Source: Sphingobium sp.
Lineage (GTDB): Bacteria; Pseudomonadota; Alphaproteobacteria; Sphingomonadales; Sphingomonadaceae
DNA: 24,669 nucleotides
Direction: 5' to 3'
Assembly (NCBI RefSeq): GCF_003248505.1
Contig: NZ_QFOA01000051.1
Span: 1-24,669 of the forward strand
Part shown: one piece after another, positions 7,844-17,349 of the stretch
Position numbering within the stretch: position 1 is the first letter of the stretch
How the letters are laid out: every line of letters starts with the position of its first letter
Position numbers and translations under genes: made by a program
The notes under the pieces: generated by a model
What the model was told of the DNA's origin: nothing
Database searches by the model: none
Seen by the model: only the letters and a program-made list of their open reading frames with translations

Positions 7844-8805
7844 ATCGTCGTTCCGTTTCCCTGCGTGTCTGGCGCCTTGTCCATTTCCTCATCGGGGAAT
7901 TCCGCCAGCGCCGCGTTCAATTCCGCGCCAATTACCACGCCAAGCCCCACGAGAAAGAAAAAAATGAGTGTAATCATGACCCCTGCCAGGCTGCCATAGG
8001 TGCGGCCATAGCCGCCCAGCAACGACAGGGTCGGCGGCAGCAGCAAGGTCGTCCCATACCACCAGAGCGAGGTGGCCACCGCGCCCGGCCATTTGGGAAA
8101 GCGGCGGTCCTTGTAGAGAGAGGGCGTCAGCGCGACGAACAGCGACCACATCGCGACGCACAGGATCGCCATCGGCACGAGCTTTGCCGATGCGACCAGC
8201 GCGATCGCGTCGTCGGCCCAGGGGAGTATCTGATGCAGGAACTGGTCGATACCGGTGATCACGACCTGCATGGAAAAGGCGAACATGACCGCAAAGACGC
8301 TAGCCAGCGTGATGCCGATGGCGCTCAGCCGATATTGCCAGAACGCCTTGGTGCTCTTCGTCCCATAGGCGCGGCGCAGGATGTCGCGGATCGTTTCGAT
8401 CAAGCTGCCGACGGTCCACAGGCCCACCAATCCGCCTAGCCACAGCAGAGGGCCGGATCGCGCCGTCAGCACATCGTTGATCGGTTGCCGCACCACGTCC
8501 GCGACCCCGCGCGGGACCGTGTAGAGAAAGGCGTTGACCGCCTGCACCCCGTCATGCGTCCGCCCGAAGATGCTCGCCACCGCCGCTGCGACGATGAAAA
8601 AGGGGAAAAGCGTCATCAGCGAGAGATAGGCCAGGTTCCCCGCGTGGATGAAACCGTCGCTATAAGTGCCGACCGCGACGCGCTTCGCCACTTCGAAAAT
8701 GTGCGATCCGGGCCGGACCTTGTCGATCTGGCGATGAAGGCGGGCGCGCGCGCCGTCTCCGGTGTTGCGGCGCGACTCGGGCGAAAGAGGGGACGGCATC
8801 GGCAT
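7840..8805 (-). CDS. YihY/BrkB family inner-membrane protein
   Basis: The 321-residue protein has a basic, cytoplasmic N-terminus of about 50 residues and then roughly six membrane segments, including AYLSLMTLFPFFIVAAAVASIFG, PLLWLGGLVGLWTVGSLI and VMITLIFFFLVGLGVVIGAELNAAL. SLMTLFPF and the closing GAELNA motif are hallmarks of the YihY/BrkB family (once mistaken for RNase BN). The family's molecular function is not settled. Its start lies 17 bp after the dnaJ-like stop and its stop overlaps the fabI start, so it is an internal gene of the unit. The start at 8805 has no good Shine-Dalgarno; an ATG at 8799 is an alternative. Confidence 0.93.
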   Translation of the reverse strand: MPMPSPLSPESRRNTGDGARARLHRQIDKVRPGSHIFEVAKRVAVGTYSDGFIHAGNLAYLSLMTLFPFFIVAAAVASIFGRTHDGVQAVNAFLYTVPRGVADVVRQPINDVLTARSGPLLWLGGLVGLWTVGSLIETIRDILRRAYGTKSTKAFWQYRLSAIGITLASVFAVMFAFSMQVVITGIDQFLHQILPWADDAIALVASAKLVPMAILCVAMWSLFVALTPSLYKDRRFPKWPGAVATSLWWYGTTLLLPPTLSLLGGYGRTYGSLAGVMITLIFFFLVGLGVVIGAELNAALAEFPDEEMDKAPDTQGNGTTI

Positions 8806-8822
8806 CAGCCGGGCTTAACGCC

Positions 8823-9746
8823 TCATACGCCCAAATGGGCGCGCACGGCCCGGCTGTCCTGCCAGCTTTCGATCAACGCCCTGATCGCGGGGTCGTCGGC
8901 GGGCACGTCGATCTGAAGCGTGACGAGCTGGTCGCCCCGTTGGCCGTCCTTGCCGGTGAACCCCTTGCCACGCAGGCGCAGCGTCTTGCCGGACGACGTG
9001 CCCGCGGGCACGCCCAGCATCACCGGGCCGTCGACCGTCGGCACCTTGACCTTGCCGCCCTTCACCGCCTCGTCCAGCGTGATGGGAAGGTCGAGCAGCA
9101 CATTGTCGCCATCGCGCGTGAAAAAGGGATGGGGCTTCACCTCGATCGTGACGATCGCATCGCCAGCGCCGCCCGGCCCCGCCTGCCCCTTGCCCGACAA
9201 GCGCATCTGCGTCCCGCTCTCGACCCCGGCCGGGAGCTTGAGGTCGATGGTCTTGCCATCCTGAAGCGTGATCCGCTGTGGGGCGAGGGTGGCCGCGTCG
9301 ACGAACTGCACCGCCAGCCGATAGGCGACGTTCGCGCCCTTCTGCGGCGGAGCCTGGCGCCCGAAGCCGCCGAAACCCGCTCCGCCCCCACGGCGACCCG
9401 CGCCGCCGAACAGTCCTTCGAAAATATCGCCGAAATCCGCTCCGCCCGTCTCGAACCCGCCTCCGGGCTGCCCGCGAAAGCCGCCCCCCGGGCCACCGCC
9501 GCCAAAGCCGAACGGCGCGGCTGGATTACCGTCGCCATCGATCTCTCCCCGGTCGAACTGCGCGCGCTTGTCCTTGTCCGACAGCAGATCATAGGCGTTG
9601 GTGACGGCGGAAAACTTTTCCGCTGCCTTCGGATTGTCCTTGTTCCGGTCGGGATGCAGTTCCTTGGCAAGTTTGCGATAGGCAGACTTGATCTCCGCTT
9701 CATCCGCGGTGCGGGCCACGCCCAAGGTCGAATAGGGATCAGCCAT
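8823..9746 (-). CDS. DnaJ/CbpA-type J-domain co-chaperone (class B, no zinc finger)
   Basis: The 307-residue protein begins with a J domain, DPYSTLGVARTADEAEIKSAY, with the Hsp70-activating HPD at 31-33. A Gly/Phe-rich linker (about 76-135) follows, then the two C-terminal peptide-binding barrels (KLPAGVESGTQMRL, HPFFTRDGDNVLLDLPITL, LRLRGKGF). The Cys-rich zinc domain of classical DnaJ is missing, which places it with CbpA-like class B proteins; the main dnaJ is presumably elsewhere. AGGTAGAG precedes the ATG. A heat-shock-type promoter lies 38 bp upstream of the start, and the gene heads the dnaJ-yihY-fabI-aroC unit. Confidence 0.96.
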   Translation of the reverse strand: MADPYSTLGVARTADEAEIKSAYRKLAKELHPDRNKDNPKAAEKFSAVTNAYDLLSDKDKRAQFDRGEIDGDGNPAAPFGFGGGGPGGGFRGQPGGGFETGGADFGDIFEGLFGGAGRRGGGAGFGGFGRQAPPQKGANVAYRLAVQFVDAATLAPQRITLQDGKTIDLKLPAGVESGTQMRLSGKGQAGPGGAGDAIVTIEVKPHPFFTRDGDNVLLDLPITLDEAVKGGKVKVPTVDGPVMLGVPAGTSSGKTLRLRGKGFTGKDGQRGDQLVTLQIDVPADDPAIRALIESWQDSRAVRAHLGV

Positions 9747-9783
9747 TCACTCTACCTGTTGCACAAAAGCATCACTGCGGCCT

Positions 9784-9812
9784 ATGTGGACGATAGCCCG
9801 GCCACATTCAAG
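9784..9812 (-). promoter_or_regulatory. Probable RpoH (sigma-32 type) promoter of the dnaJ-yihY-fabI-aroC unit
   Basis: On the minus strand CTTGAA (9812-9807) is followed after 17 bases by CCACAT (9789-9784), close to the heat-shock consensus CTTGAA ... CCCCAT used by alphaproteobacterial RpoH. The predicted transcript would start near 9777, leaving a leader of about 30 nt before the J-domain protein's ATG. The position in front of a chaperone gene makes the match much more credible than the bases alone. Confidence 0.65.
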
Positions 9813-9882
9813 ACATGGCGGTCGCCATCTCTCGACAATCGGTCATATCGACAGGGCGCAGGACGCGGCCTAGGACGGGGGC

Positions 9883-10458
9883 ATGACCGATCCTTTCTCC
9901 CTGTTCGACCACTGGTACGCCGAAGCGCGGCAAACCGAAATCAACGACAGCAACGCCATGGCACTCGCAACCGCCGACGCGCGGGGACGACCGTCGGTGC
10001 GGATGGTGTTGCTCAAGGGGCATGGACCCGACGGCTTCGTGTTCTACACGAATTTCGAGGGACGAAAGGCGGGCGAACTCCACGCCAATCCTCACGCCGC
10101 TCTTCTCTTCCACTGGAAATCGCTGCGCCGACAAATTCGGATCGAAGGCCCCGTCAGTCCGGTCGAGGACGAAGCGGCCGACGCCTATTTCGCGACGCGC
10201 AGCCGCGACAGCCAGCTTGGCGCATGGGCATCCGACCAGTCGCGCCCGCTTCCCTCGCGCGACGTCTTCATGGATCGGTTCGCGCAAGCAAGCGCGCGCT
10301 TCGAAGGCGGCCCGGTGCCCCGCCCGCCGCACTGGTCGGGTTTCCGGCTGACGCCGCAAACCATCGAATTCTGGCAGGACCGCGAACATCGCCTGCACGA
10401 ACGCCGCGTCTTTTCGCGCGATGGCGACGGCTGGCGCGAAGGACTGCTCTACCCCTGA
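9883..10458 (+). CDS. pdxH: Pyridoxamine/pyridoxine 5'-phosphate oxidase
   Basis: The 191-residue FMN enzyme makes pyridoxal 5'-phosphate from pyridoxamine or pyridoxine phosphate. Family marks include AMALATADARGRPSVRMVLLKG near the N-terminus (about 25-47), FYTNFEGRKAGEL, the FMN/PLP region FHWKSLRRQIRIEG, SRDSQLGAWASDQS, and the C-terminal signature EFWQDREHRLHER ending in GLLYP. The H-[DN]-R part of that signature reads H-E-R here. It is slightly shorter than E. coli PdxH at the N-terminus, which is common. AGGACGGGGG precedes the ATG. It is divergent from the J-domain gene; PLP made here would serve SerC, encoded in the same window. Confidence 0.97.
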   Translation: MTDPFSLFDHWYAEARQTEINDSNAMALATADARGRPSVRMVLLKGHGPDGFVFYTNFEGRKAGELHANPHAALLFHWKSLRRQIRIEGPVSPVEDEAADAYFATRSRDSQLGAWASDQSRPLPSRDVFMDRFAQASARFEGGPVPRPPHWSGFRLTPQTIEFWQDREHRLHERRVFSRDGDGWREGLLYP

Positions 10459-10611
10459 CGGCAGGCGCGGCGGAAAGCGCGTCCAGCTTCGTCTTGGAGG
10501 GATAGGGGCGGTCGCGCGCCGATTGCGGGCAATCCAACCGCCTGATAGGTGTCGGCCAAAGACAGCATATTGAGCGGAGCGCGCGCCGGGCGTGCGCCCG
10601 AGAGGGATTTG

Positions 10612-11943
10612 ATGCGAAACAGACTGACGGCTTTCATCCTCATCGGCATGATCCTGGGGGTGATCACCGGCTTCGTCGCCAATCTGATGGTTGGGGGTGA
10701 CGAAGCGCTGGCGAAGGACGTTGCCGGCTATTTCCACCTGCTGGCGGACATTTTCCTCCACCTCATCAAGATGATCATCGCGCCGCTGGTCTTTTCGACG
10801 CTGGTCGCGGGCATCGCCCATATGGGCGACAGCGCTGCACTGGGCCGGATCGGGGGGCGGGCGCTCGCATGGTTCATCATCGCCAGCCTCATATCGCTGA
10901 CGCTGGGCCTCATCTTCGTCAATTTCTTCGCGCCCGGCGAGGGCCTGAATCTGGTCCGGTCCGGCGCGGATTCAGGCGTCAGTACCGAAGCGCTCAACTT
11001 CCGCGACTTCATCCTCCACGTCTTCCCCACTTCCATGGTGGGTGCGATGGCGGAAAATTCGATCCTCCAGATCGTCGTCTTCTCGCTTTTCGTAGGCGTG
11101 GCGCTGACCGCCATCGGCGACAAGGGCAAGCCCATTGTCACGGTGATCGAGGCGATGGTCGACCTGATGTTGCAGGTGACGGGCTATGTCATGCGCGTTG
11201 CGCCGCTCGCGGTATTCGGCGCGCTGGCATCGTCGATCACGGTGCAGGGCCTCGGCGTGCTCAAGACTTATGGCGCGCTGGTGGGCGAATTCTACATCGC
11301 GCTTTTCTGTCTGTGGCTACTGCTCGTCGCAGCCGGGTCCATCTTCCTTGGCAAGCGGATGGTGAAGCTGATCCGCTACGTGCGCGAACCCATCCTGATC
11401 GCCTTTTCCACCGCCTCGTCCGAAGCGGCCTATCCCAAGATGCTGGAGCAACTCGACCGTTTCGGGGTGCCGCGCCGCATCTACAGCTTCGTGCTGCCGC
11501 TCGGCTACAGCTTCAACCTCGACGGGTCGATGATGTATGCGACCTTCGCGACGATCTTCATCGCGCAGGCTTACGGGATCGACCTGCCGATCGCGACACA
11601 GATCACCATTCTCCTTGTGCTCATGGTCACCAGCAAGGGCATCGCCGCCGTACCGCGCGCATCGCTGGTGGTGGTTGCCGCCACGCTAGGCCAGTTCGAC
11701 CTGCCGGTGGAGGGCGTGGCGTTCGTACTGGCGGTCGATCACTTCATGGACATGGGCCGCACCGCTACCAACGTACTGGGTAACGCCATCGCCACGTCGG
11801 TCATCACCAAATGGGAAGGGATGCTGGAGGTCGAGGAGCCTGTCGACGTGGAACATCCAAAGGCGCCGGCTAACACACCTGCGGATGGGCGGCGGGGCCT
11901 GGAACTGGCGTCGGACATGGTCGACGATCCGCGCAAGGGCTAA
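10612..11943 (+). CDS. Dicarboxylate/amino acid:cation symporter (DAACS family)
   Basis: The 443-residue membrane protein has the glutamate-transporter fold. There are about six N-terminal helices, then the re-entrant loop HP1 (STASSEAAYPKM, 266-277), the helix-7 motif FNLDGSMMY (301-309, equivalent to NMDGT), HP2 (GIAAVPRAS, 343-351), and the helix-8 substrate motif D380-M-G-R383-T with N387 and N391. HP1 resembles DctA, while DMGRT resembles glutamate/aspartate carriers, so the substrate (C4-dicarboxylate or acidic amino acid) is open. The ATG at 10612 has AGAGGGA 6-7 nt upstream; the earlier GTG at 10549 lacks one. It converges with the bestrophin gene across a shared hairpin. Confidence 0.94.
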   Translation: MRNRLTAFILIGMILGVITGFVANLMVGGDEALAKDVAGYFHLLADIFLHLIKMIIAPLVFSTLVAGIAHMGDSAALGRIGGRALAWFIIASLISLTLGLIFVNFFAPGEGLNLVRSGADSGVSTEALNFRDFILHVFPTSMVGAMAENSILQIVVFSLFVGVALTAIGDKGKPIVTVIEAMVDLMLQVTGYVMRVAPLAVFGALASSITVQGLGVLKTYGALVGEFYIALFCLWLLLVAAGSIFLGKRMVKLIRYVREPILIAFSTASSEAAYPKMLEQLDRFGVPRRIYSFVLPLGYSFNLDGSMMYATFATIFIAQAYGIDLPIATQITILLVLMVTSKGIAAVPRASLVVVAATLGQFDLPVEGVAFVLAVDHFMDMGRTATNVLGNAIATSVITKWEGMLEVEEPVDVEHPKAPANTPADGRRGLELASDMVDDPRKG

Positions 11944-11957
11944 AGCCGCCTCCGCTA

Positions 11958-11980
11958 TGGCGTCCTACCAGAGGACGCCA
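11958..11980. terminator. Hairpin between convergent symporter and bestrophin genes
   Basis: TGGCGTCCT (11958-11966) and AGGACGCCA (11972-11980) form a perfect 9-bp stem with a 5-base loop. It starts 15 bp after the symporter stop and includes the last codons and stop of the bestrophin gene. No T-run follows on either strand, so it is a weak intrinsic terminator at best, or a transcript-end stabiliser serving both genes. Confidence 0.55.
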
Positions 11981-12849
11981 CGCACGGGGGTCATCGGATC
12001 GGGCGCCGGGTCGCCTATCGACTGAAGCAGGTCGATCTCGATCGTGCGACACATTGCGGTGAGTGGATTGTCATGCACGGTATCGGCGAACGGATCGACC
12101 AGATCGTCGCCGATGCGTAGCACTGCCAGAAACATGAGCCCCGCCACCGTCGATCCCAGCGGCGTCGCAAGTCCCAGCGTCTCGACAAGGCCGATGGGCA
12201 GCGCAATACAGAAGATGTGAGTGAAGATCGTCGGCAGGTAACGATATTGTACCGGCAAAGGCGTGTTTTTGATCCGCTCCATGCCGCCCTGGGCGTTGGA
12301 GATGTCCACCAGCACCGCTTCCATTTGCGCCTGCTGAATCGTATCGATCCAGCCATTCGCCTTTGCGAGAGCGATGCGCCGACCGGTGCTGTCGAGCAGG
12401 CCGTTCGCTGGGTTCGTTCGGGCCAGAGCCTTGCCCTTGTCTTCTTCGTTGAGGAATTTCTCTACGTCCTCGCCGATGGGCTGGCGGCGAAGCTGGCACC
12501 GCAGCGCATTCACATAGGCGATCTGCCGCTTCACGATCTCGCGCTTGACTTCGCGGGCTTCGGGATCGGGCAGGAAATTGCGCGCGGCACGCGACAGGCT
12601 GCGCGACGCGTTGATCATCGCGCCCCACAATGTGCGCGCCTCCCACCAGCGCGCATAGGCGCTGTTCGACCGGAAGCCCAGGAACAGCGCCAGAACCGTG
12701 CCGAAGATCGTCAGCGGCAGCGGAGGAGCTTTGAAAGGCAGGACGAAATAGGTCAGAGTCACCACGCAGTCCCATACGAACAGGCCCAACAGCGGCTTCC
12801 ACACTTCGGAAACGACGCGACTGAGGCTGGGGACGGGATCGACGATCAT
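11965..12849 (-). CDS. Bestrophin family (UPF0187/YneE-like) ion channel
   Basis: The 294-residue protein contains the bestrophin signature GFRSNSAYARWWEARTLWG (about 58-76) after two hydrophobic segments (LLGLFVWDCVVTLTYFVLPF and LTIFGTVLALFLGF). Later segments include IFTHIFCIALPIGLVETLGLATPLGS, which in the family is followed by a conserved acidic stretch (here IGDDLVDPFADTVHDNPL). Bacterial bestrophins form pentameric channels, selective for anions or cations depending on the member. Selectivity cannot be read here. I chose the ATG at 12847-12849 because GGAG lies 8 nt upstream; the extension to 12894 begins from a weak start. A 6-bp stem (12872-12888) lies in the leader. Confidence 0.92.
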   Translation of the reverse strand: MIVDPVPSLSRVVSEVWKPLLGLFVWDCVVTLTYFVLPFKAPPLPLTIFGTVLALFLGFRSNSAYARWWEARTLWGAMINASRSLSRAARNFLPDPEAREVKREIVKRQIAYVNALRCQLRRQPIGEDVEKFLNEEDKGKALARTNPANGLLDSTGRRIALAKANGWIDTIQQAQMEAVLVDISNAQGGMERIKNTPLPVQYRYLPTIFTHIFCIALPIGLVETLGLATPLGSTVAGLMFLAVLRIGDDLVDPFADTVHDNPLTAMCRTIEIDLLQSIGDPAPDPMTPVRGVLW

Positions 12850-12938
12850 GATGTTCTCCGGCGATGGGACTGGCGCAACGCCTGCGCCGATCAAATCGCT
12901 CCGCCGATGCCGCGGCGAAACGAAATGTTACGGACGAG

Positions 12939-12961
12939 GCCCCGACCGGCGCGGCCGGGGC
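12939..12961 (-). terminator. Hairpin after the small helix-turn-helix gene
   Basis: GCCCCG-a-CCG and CGG-c-CGGGGC pair around the loop GCG, with one A/C mismatch, 8 bp beyond the small gene's stop. It probably marks the end of the serC-to-purA transcript and separates it from the bestrophin gene. There is no T-run after it, so termination would need Rho or be partial. Confidence 0.45.
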
Positions 12962-12968
12962 AGCGCGA

Positions 12969-13151
12969 TCAGCGCAGCTTTGCAATCGAAAGCCCGTCCT
13001 GCTTGGCGCGGGTCTTCACCGATTCCTCGCTACGGGTGAGCGCCTTGGCGATCGCCTTCAAGGCCATGCCCTTCTTCGCCAGGGTATGCAGCTTCTGGAT
13101 CTCGTCCGCAGTCCAGGGCTGCTTGTGCCGCTCGAAACGATCTCCCGCCAT
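12969..13151 (-). CDS. Small helix-turn-helix (SANT/Myb-like) protein downstream of purA
   Basis: The 60-residue basic protein starts MAGDRFERHKQPWTADEIQ. It has a tryptophan-led first helix (W-T-x-x-E), then GMALKAIAKALTRSEESVKTRAKQDGL, which reads as a helix-turn-helix. The pattern resembles small SANT/Myb-like DNA-binding proteins found in sphingomonads; the target is unknown. The ATG lies 5 bp after the purA stop, so expression is likely coupled. A TTG at 13160 that overlaps the purA stop is an alternative start, giving three more residues. Too small to assign a role with certainty. Confidence 0.75.
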   Translation of the reverse strand: MAGDRFERHKQPWTADEIQKLHTLAKKGMALKAIAKALTRSEESVKTRAKQDGLSIAKLR

Positions 13152-13156
13152 GGCGA

Positions 13157-14446
<1,290 letters not shown>

Positions 14447-14546
14447 GGATACAGTCCTCCGCCCGCCGCGCGGACCGGTCATGCCCTTCGACGGGACTCG
14501 ACATGCCGGTAGGATGAGGGACGCCGTTTGCGTCCGAATGCGGGGC

Positions 14547-14563
14547 GCGCGGTAACTCCGCGC
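14547..14563 (-). terminator. Short hairpin downstream of hisZ
   Basis: GCGCGG (14547-14552) and CCGCGC (14558-14563) pair around TAACT, about 15 bp beyond the hisZ stop. No T-run follows. It could attenuate read-through into purA. A second 5-bp stem, GACGC/GCGTC, lies at about 14520-14534 in the same gap. Confidence 0.35.
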
Positions 14564-14578
14564 CGGGCCTCCGTCAAG

Positions 14579-15721
14579 TCAATAGGCGCGCGGTTCGGTG
14601 CCGTCGAGCCAGTGCGAACAGCGCTGTGCCGCGCCGTCCTCGCCTTCCTTGAGCGCCGCGACGGTGTGCCAGCCCTGTGCGCGCAACGCTGCCGCCGCTG
14701 CCGCGTCGTGCCCCAGCGGCAGGAAAATGCGCCTTGGGCTTTCATCGCCGAAGCCTGCGTCGATCAACGGGTCGGGATAGAGGGAAAAGCCCATCGCGGG
14801 CTCGTCCGCGCCGTCCGCCCGCGCGATGGCATAGCTGCCCCCGCGACCGATTTCGCCAATGAAGCCATCGGCGAAGATGGAGAAGCCGAACCAGTTCTGG
14901 AATTCGAAGCCGTGCCGTTCGGTCGGATCCAGCGTCAGCGTAATGTCCCACCCGATCGGCTTTGCGATGGCGCGAAGCCCTGCGATCCGGCTGCCAAGCG
15001 CGCCTCCGATCCGCGCGTCGAACGCCTCCAGACGCTCCATCGCGCCGTGGAAAGGCCCGGTCGCCTCGATAAGGGGCAGGTAAGCAGCCGCCGCCGGGCT
15101 GATGGCGACGAGGGCACCGGCATCTTTCGCGTCGAGCTGGGTGCGGACGGCCTCGACCTCCCGCGCGTCGAGCGGAAGAGGACCGGCAGACAGCGTGTCG
15201 ACGAGGTCGGGCAGAGTGAAGTCGATGGTCAGCCCGGTGACGCCCGCCGCCTGCAACGCCTCGATTGCGACATTCACGATTTCGACCGCTGCGGCGCTGC
15301 TGTCGCTGCCGATCAGTTCGGCGCCCAGTTGCATCTTTTCACGCTCGGGTCGCAACTGGCTGGCCTTCTGGCGAATGACCGGACCTGCATAGGACAGGCG
15401 CAACGGACGCGGCGCATCGGCAAGGCGCGTAGCGGCGATCCGCCCCACCTGTGCGGTCATGTCCGGACGAAAGGCGAGCGTTCGCTGCGACACAGGGTCA
15501 ACGGCACGCACCAGATCCTGTGCGCGCATCGAGGTCAAACGCTGGGTCAGCGTATCCTCGAACTCCGCGAGCGGCGGCATGACGCGCTCATAGCCATGGG
15601 TCGCGACCGTATCGAGCACGCGCCGCGCGAGACGCGCGGAGGCTTCGGCCTGCGGCGGCAGGCGGTCGGAAAGGCCCTCGGGAAGGAGGCCGGGCGGGAT
15701 CATGCGGCTCGTCATGGTCAT
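14579..15721 (-). CDS. hisZ: ATP phosphoribosyltransferase regulatory subunit HisZ
   Basis: The 380-residue protein is a histidyl-tRNA synthetase paralogue without charging activity. In the family it binds the short form of HisG to make the feedback-regulated first enzyme of histidine synthesis. Class II synthetase-like motifs are visible: PPGLLPEGLSDRLPPQAEASAR, GYERVMPPLAEFEDTL, FRPDMTAQVGRIAATRL, RLSYAGPVIRQKASQLRPERE (a changed motif 2) and FGFSIFADGFIGEIGRGGSY near the C-terminus. Its presence implies a short-form HisG elsewhere in the genome (inference). The start is uncertain among ATGs at 15721, 15715 and 15703; AAGGG precedes the first. It follows serA by 47 bp. Confidence 0.93.
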   Translation of the reverse strand: MTMTSRMIPPGLLPEGLSDRLPPQAEASARLARRVLDTVATHGYERVMPPLAEFEDTLTQRLTSMRAQDLVRAVDPVSQRTLAFRPDMTAQVGRIAATRLADAPRPLRLSYAGPVIRQKASQLRPEREKMQLGAELIGSDSSAAAVEIVNVAIEALQAAGVTGLTIDFTLPDLVDTLSAGPLPLDAREVEAVRTQLDAKDAGALVAISPAAAAYLPLIEATGPFHGAMERLEAFDARIGGALGSRIAGLRAIAKPIGWDITLTLDPTERHGFEFQNWFGFSIFADGFIGEIGRGGSYAIARADGADEPAMGFSLYPDPLIDAGFGDESPRRIFLPLGHDAAAAAALRAQGWHTVAALKEGEDGAAQRCSHWLDGTEPRAY

Positions 15722-15768
15722 GGGCTGGCCCTTAGCAGCTTGCGCGAGCAAGGCCAGCCCATCGTCCC

Positions 15769-17349
15769 TCAGGCGAAGCGCAACGGCTTCACCTGCTTCA
15801 CGCCGGCGAGGTTGCAGATTTCAGCACGCAGCGGTTCGGTCACGATGCCGTCGACCGACAGCAGCAGCACCGCTTCCCCGCCCTGGTTGCGGCGCCCAAG
15901 GTGGAAGGTGCCGATATTGACGGCAGCTTCGCCCAGCGTCGAACCCAGACGGCCGATGAAGCCGGGCGCATCCTGATTGACGATATAGAGCATCGTGCCG
16001 TCGAGGTCGGCTTCCACCTTGATGCCGAACAGTTCGACGAGGCGGGGCTGGGCATGGCCGAACAGGGTACCCGCGACCGATTTGTCGCCATTTTCCGTCG
16101 TGACGGTGACCCGTACCAGCGTCTGATAGTCGCCCTCCCGGTCGTGCCGCACTTCGCGAACGTCAAGACCGCGTTCTTTTGCGAGGAAGGGTGCGTTCAC
16201 CATGTTCACCGTGTCGGAATAGACGCGCATCAAACCGGCGAGCACCGCCGCTGTAATCGGCTTCTGGTTGAGTTCGGCGGCATGGCCTTCGACTTCGACC
16301 GCGACACCCGTGATCGCATCGCCTTCCAACTGCCCCACCAGGCTGCCGAGCCGTTCGGCCAGCGCCATATAGGGCTTGAGCTTCGGCGCTTCCTCGGCGC
16401 TCAGCGAAGGAACGTTGAGAGCATTAGTGATGCCGCCGTCGAGCAGATAGTCCGAAAGCTGTTCGGCCACCTGAAGCGCGACGTTCACCTGCGCCTCGTC
16501 GGTGGAAGCGCCAAGGTGCGGGGTGCAGATGAAGTTTGGCGTGCCGAACAGCGGCGATTCCTTTGCCGGTTCGGTCTGGAACACGTCGAGCGCAGCGCCC
16601 GCGACCTGCCCCGAATCGAGCGCTTCCTTGAGCGCCGCTTCGTCGATCAGCCCGCCGCGCGCGCAGTTGACGATGCGAACGCCCTTTTTCGTCTTGGCGA
16701 GGTTTTCGCGGCTGAGGATGTTGCGGGTCTGGTCGGTCAGGGGGGTGTGCAGCGTGATGAAGTCCGCCTTCGCCAGCAGCGTGTCGAGATCCGCCTTCTC
16801 GACGCCCATCTCGACCGCGCGCTCGGGCGTCAGGAACGGGTCGAAGGCAACCACCTTCATCTTGAGGCCCAGCGCGCGGCTCGCGACGATGGAGCCAATA
16901 TTCCCCGCCCCGATAAGGCCGAGCGTCTTGCCGGTCACTTCCACACCCATGAAGCCGTTCTTCGGCCACAGGCCTTGCTGCGTCTGCGCATTGGCTTCGG
17001 GAAGCTGGCGCGCGAGCGCGAACATGAGTGCGATAGCGTGTTCGGCGGTGGTGATCGAATTGCCAAACGGGGTATTCATGACAATCACGCCCTTGGCCGA
17101 AGCATAAGGGATATCGACATTGTCGACGCCGATGCCTGCGCGTCCGATGACCTTGAGGTTCGTCGCGGCGTCGAGGATGTCCTTGGTCACCTTGGTAGAA
17201 CTGCGAATGGCAAGCCCGTCATACTGGCCGATGATCGCTTTCAGCTCATCCGGGGTCTTGCCGGTGATCTCGTCGACCTCGACGCCGCGGTCGCGGAAGA
17301 TCGCGGCGGCGCGGGGGTCCATCTTATCGGAAATAAGGACTTTGGGCAT
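15769..17349 (-). CDS. serA: D-3-phosphoglycerate dehydrogenase (long, ACT-domain type)
   Basis: The 526-residue enzyme oxidises 3-phosphoglycerate to 3-phosphohydroxypyruvate with NAD, the first step of serine synthesis. It has the Rossmann motif GAGNIG (147-152) followed by D170 as expected for NAD, and the catalytic set R231 (NCARGG), E260 and H278 (PHLGAST). A substrate-binding intervening domain lies after about residue 315, and a C-terminal ACT domain covers about 452-526 (LYIVNQDAPGFIGRLGSTLG). The last two domains mark the long form, where serine can inhibit allosterically. It lies 118 bp after serC with a hairpin in the gap. Confidence 0.98.
   Translation of the reverse strand: MPKVLISDKMDPRAAAIFRDRGVEVDEITGKTPDELKAIIGQYDGLAIRSSTKVTKDILDAATNLKVIGRAGIGVDNVDIPYASAKGVIVMNTPFGNSITTAEHAIALMFALARQLPEANAQTQQGLWPKNGFMGVEVTGKTLGLIGAGNIGSIVASRALGLKMKVVAFDPFLTPERAVEMGVEKADLDTLLAKADFITLHTPLTDQTRNILSRENLAKTKKGVRIVNCARGGLIDEAALKEALDSGQVAGAALDVFQTEPAKESPLFGTPNFICTPHLGASTDEAQVNVALQVAEQLSDYLLDGGITNALNVPSLSAEEAPKLKPYMALAERLGSLVGQLEGDAITGVAVEVEGHAAELNQKPITAAVLAGLMRVYSDTVNMVNAPFLAKERGLDVREVRHDREGDYQTLVRVTVTTENGDKSVAGTLFGHAQPRLVELFGIKVEADLDGTMLYIVNQDAPGFIGRLGSTLGEAAVNIGTFHLGRRNQGGEAVLLLSVDGIVTEPLRAEICNLAGVKQVKPLRFA

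Noticed and set aside
8835..10505. 556-residue plus-strand frame over the J-domain gene and pdxH
   Set aside because: It is antisense to a clear J-domain protein and out of frame with PdxH; its composition is Arg/Ala-rich without motifs.
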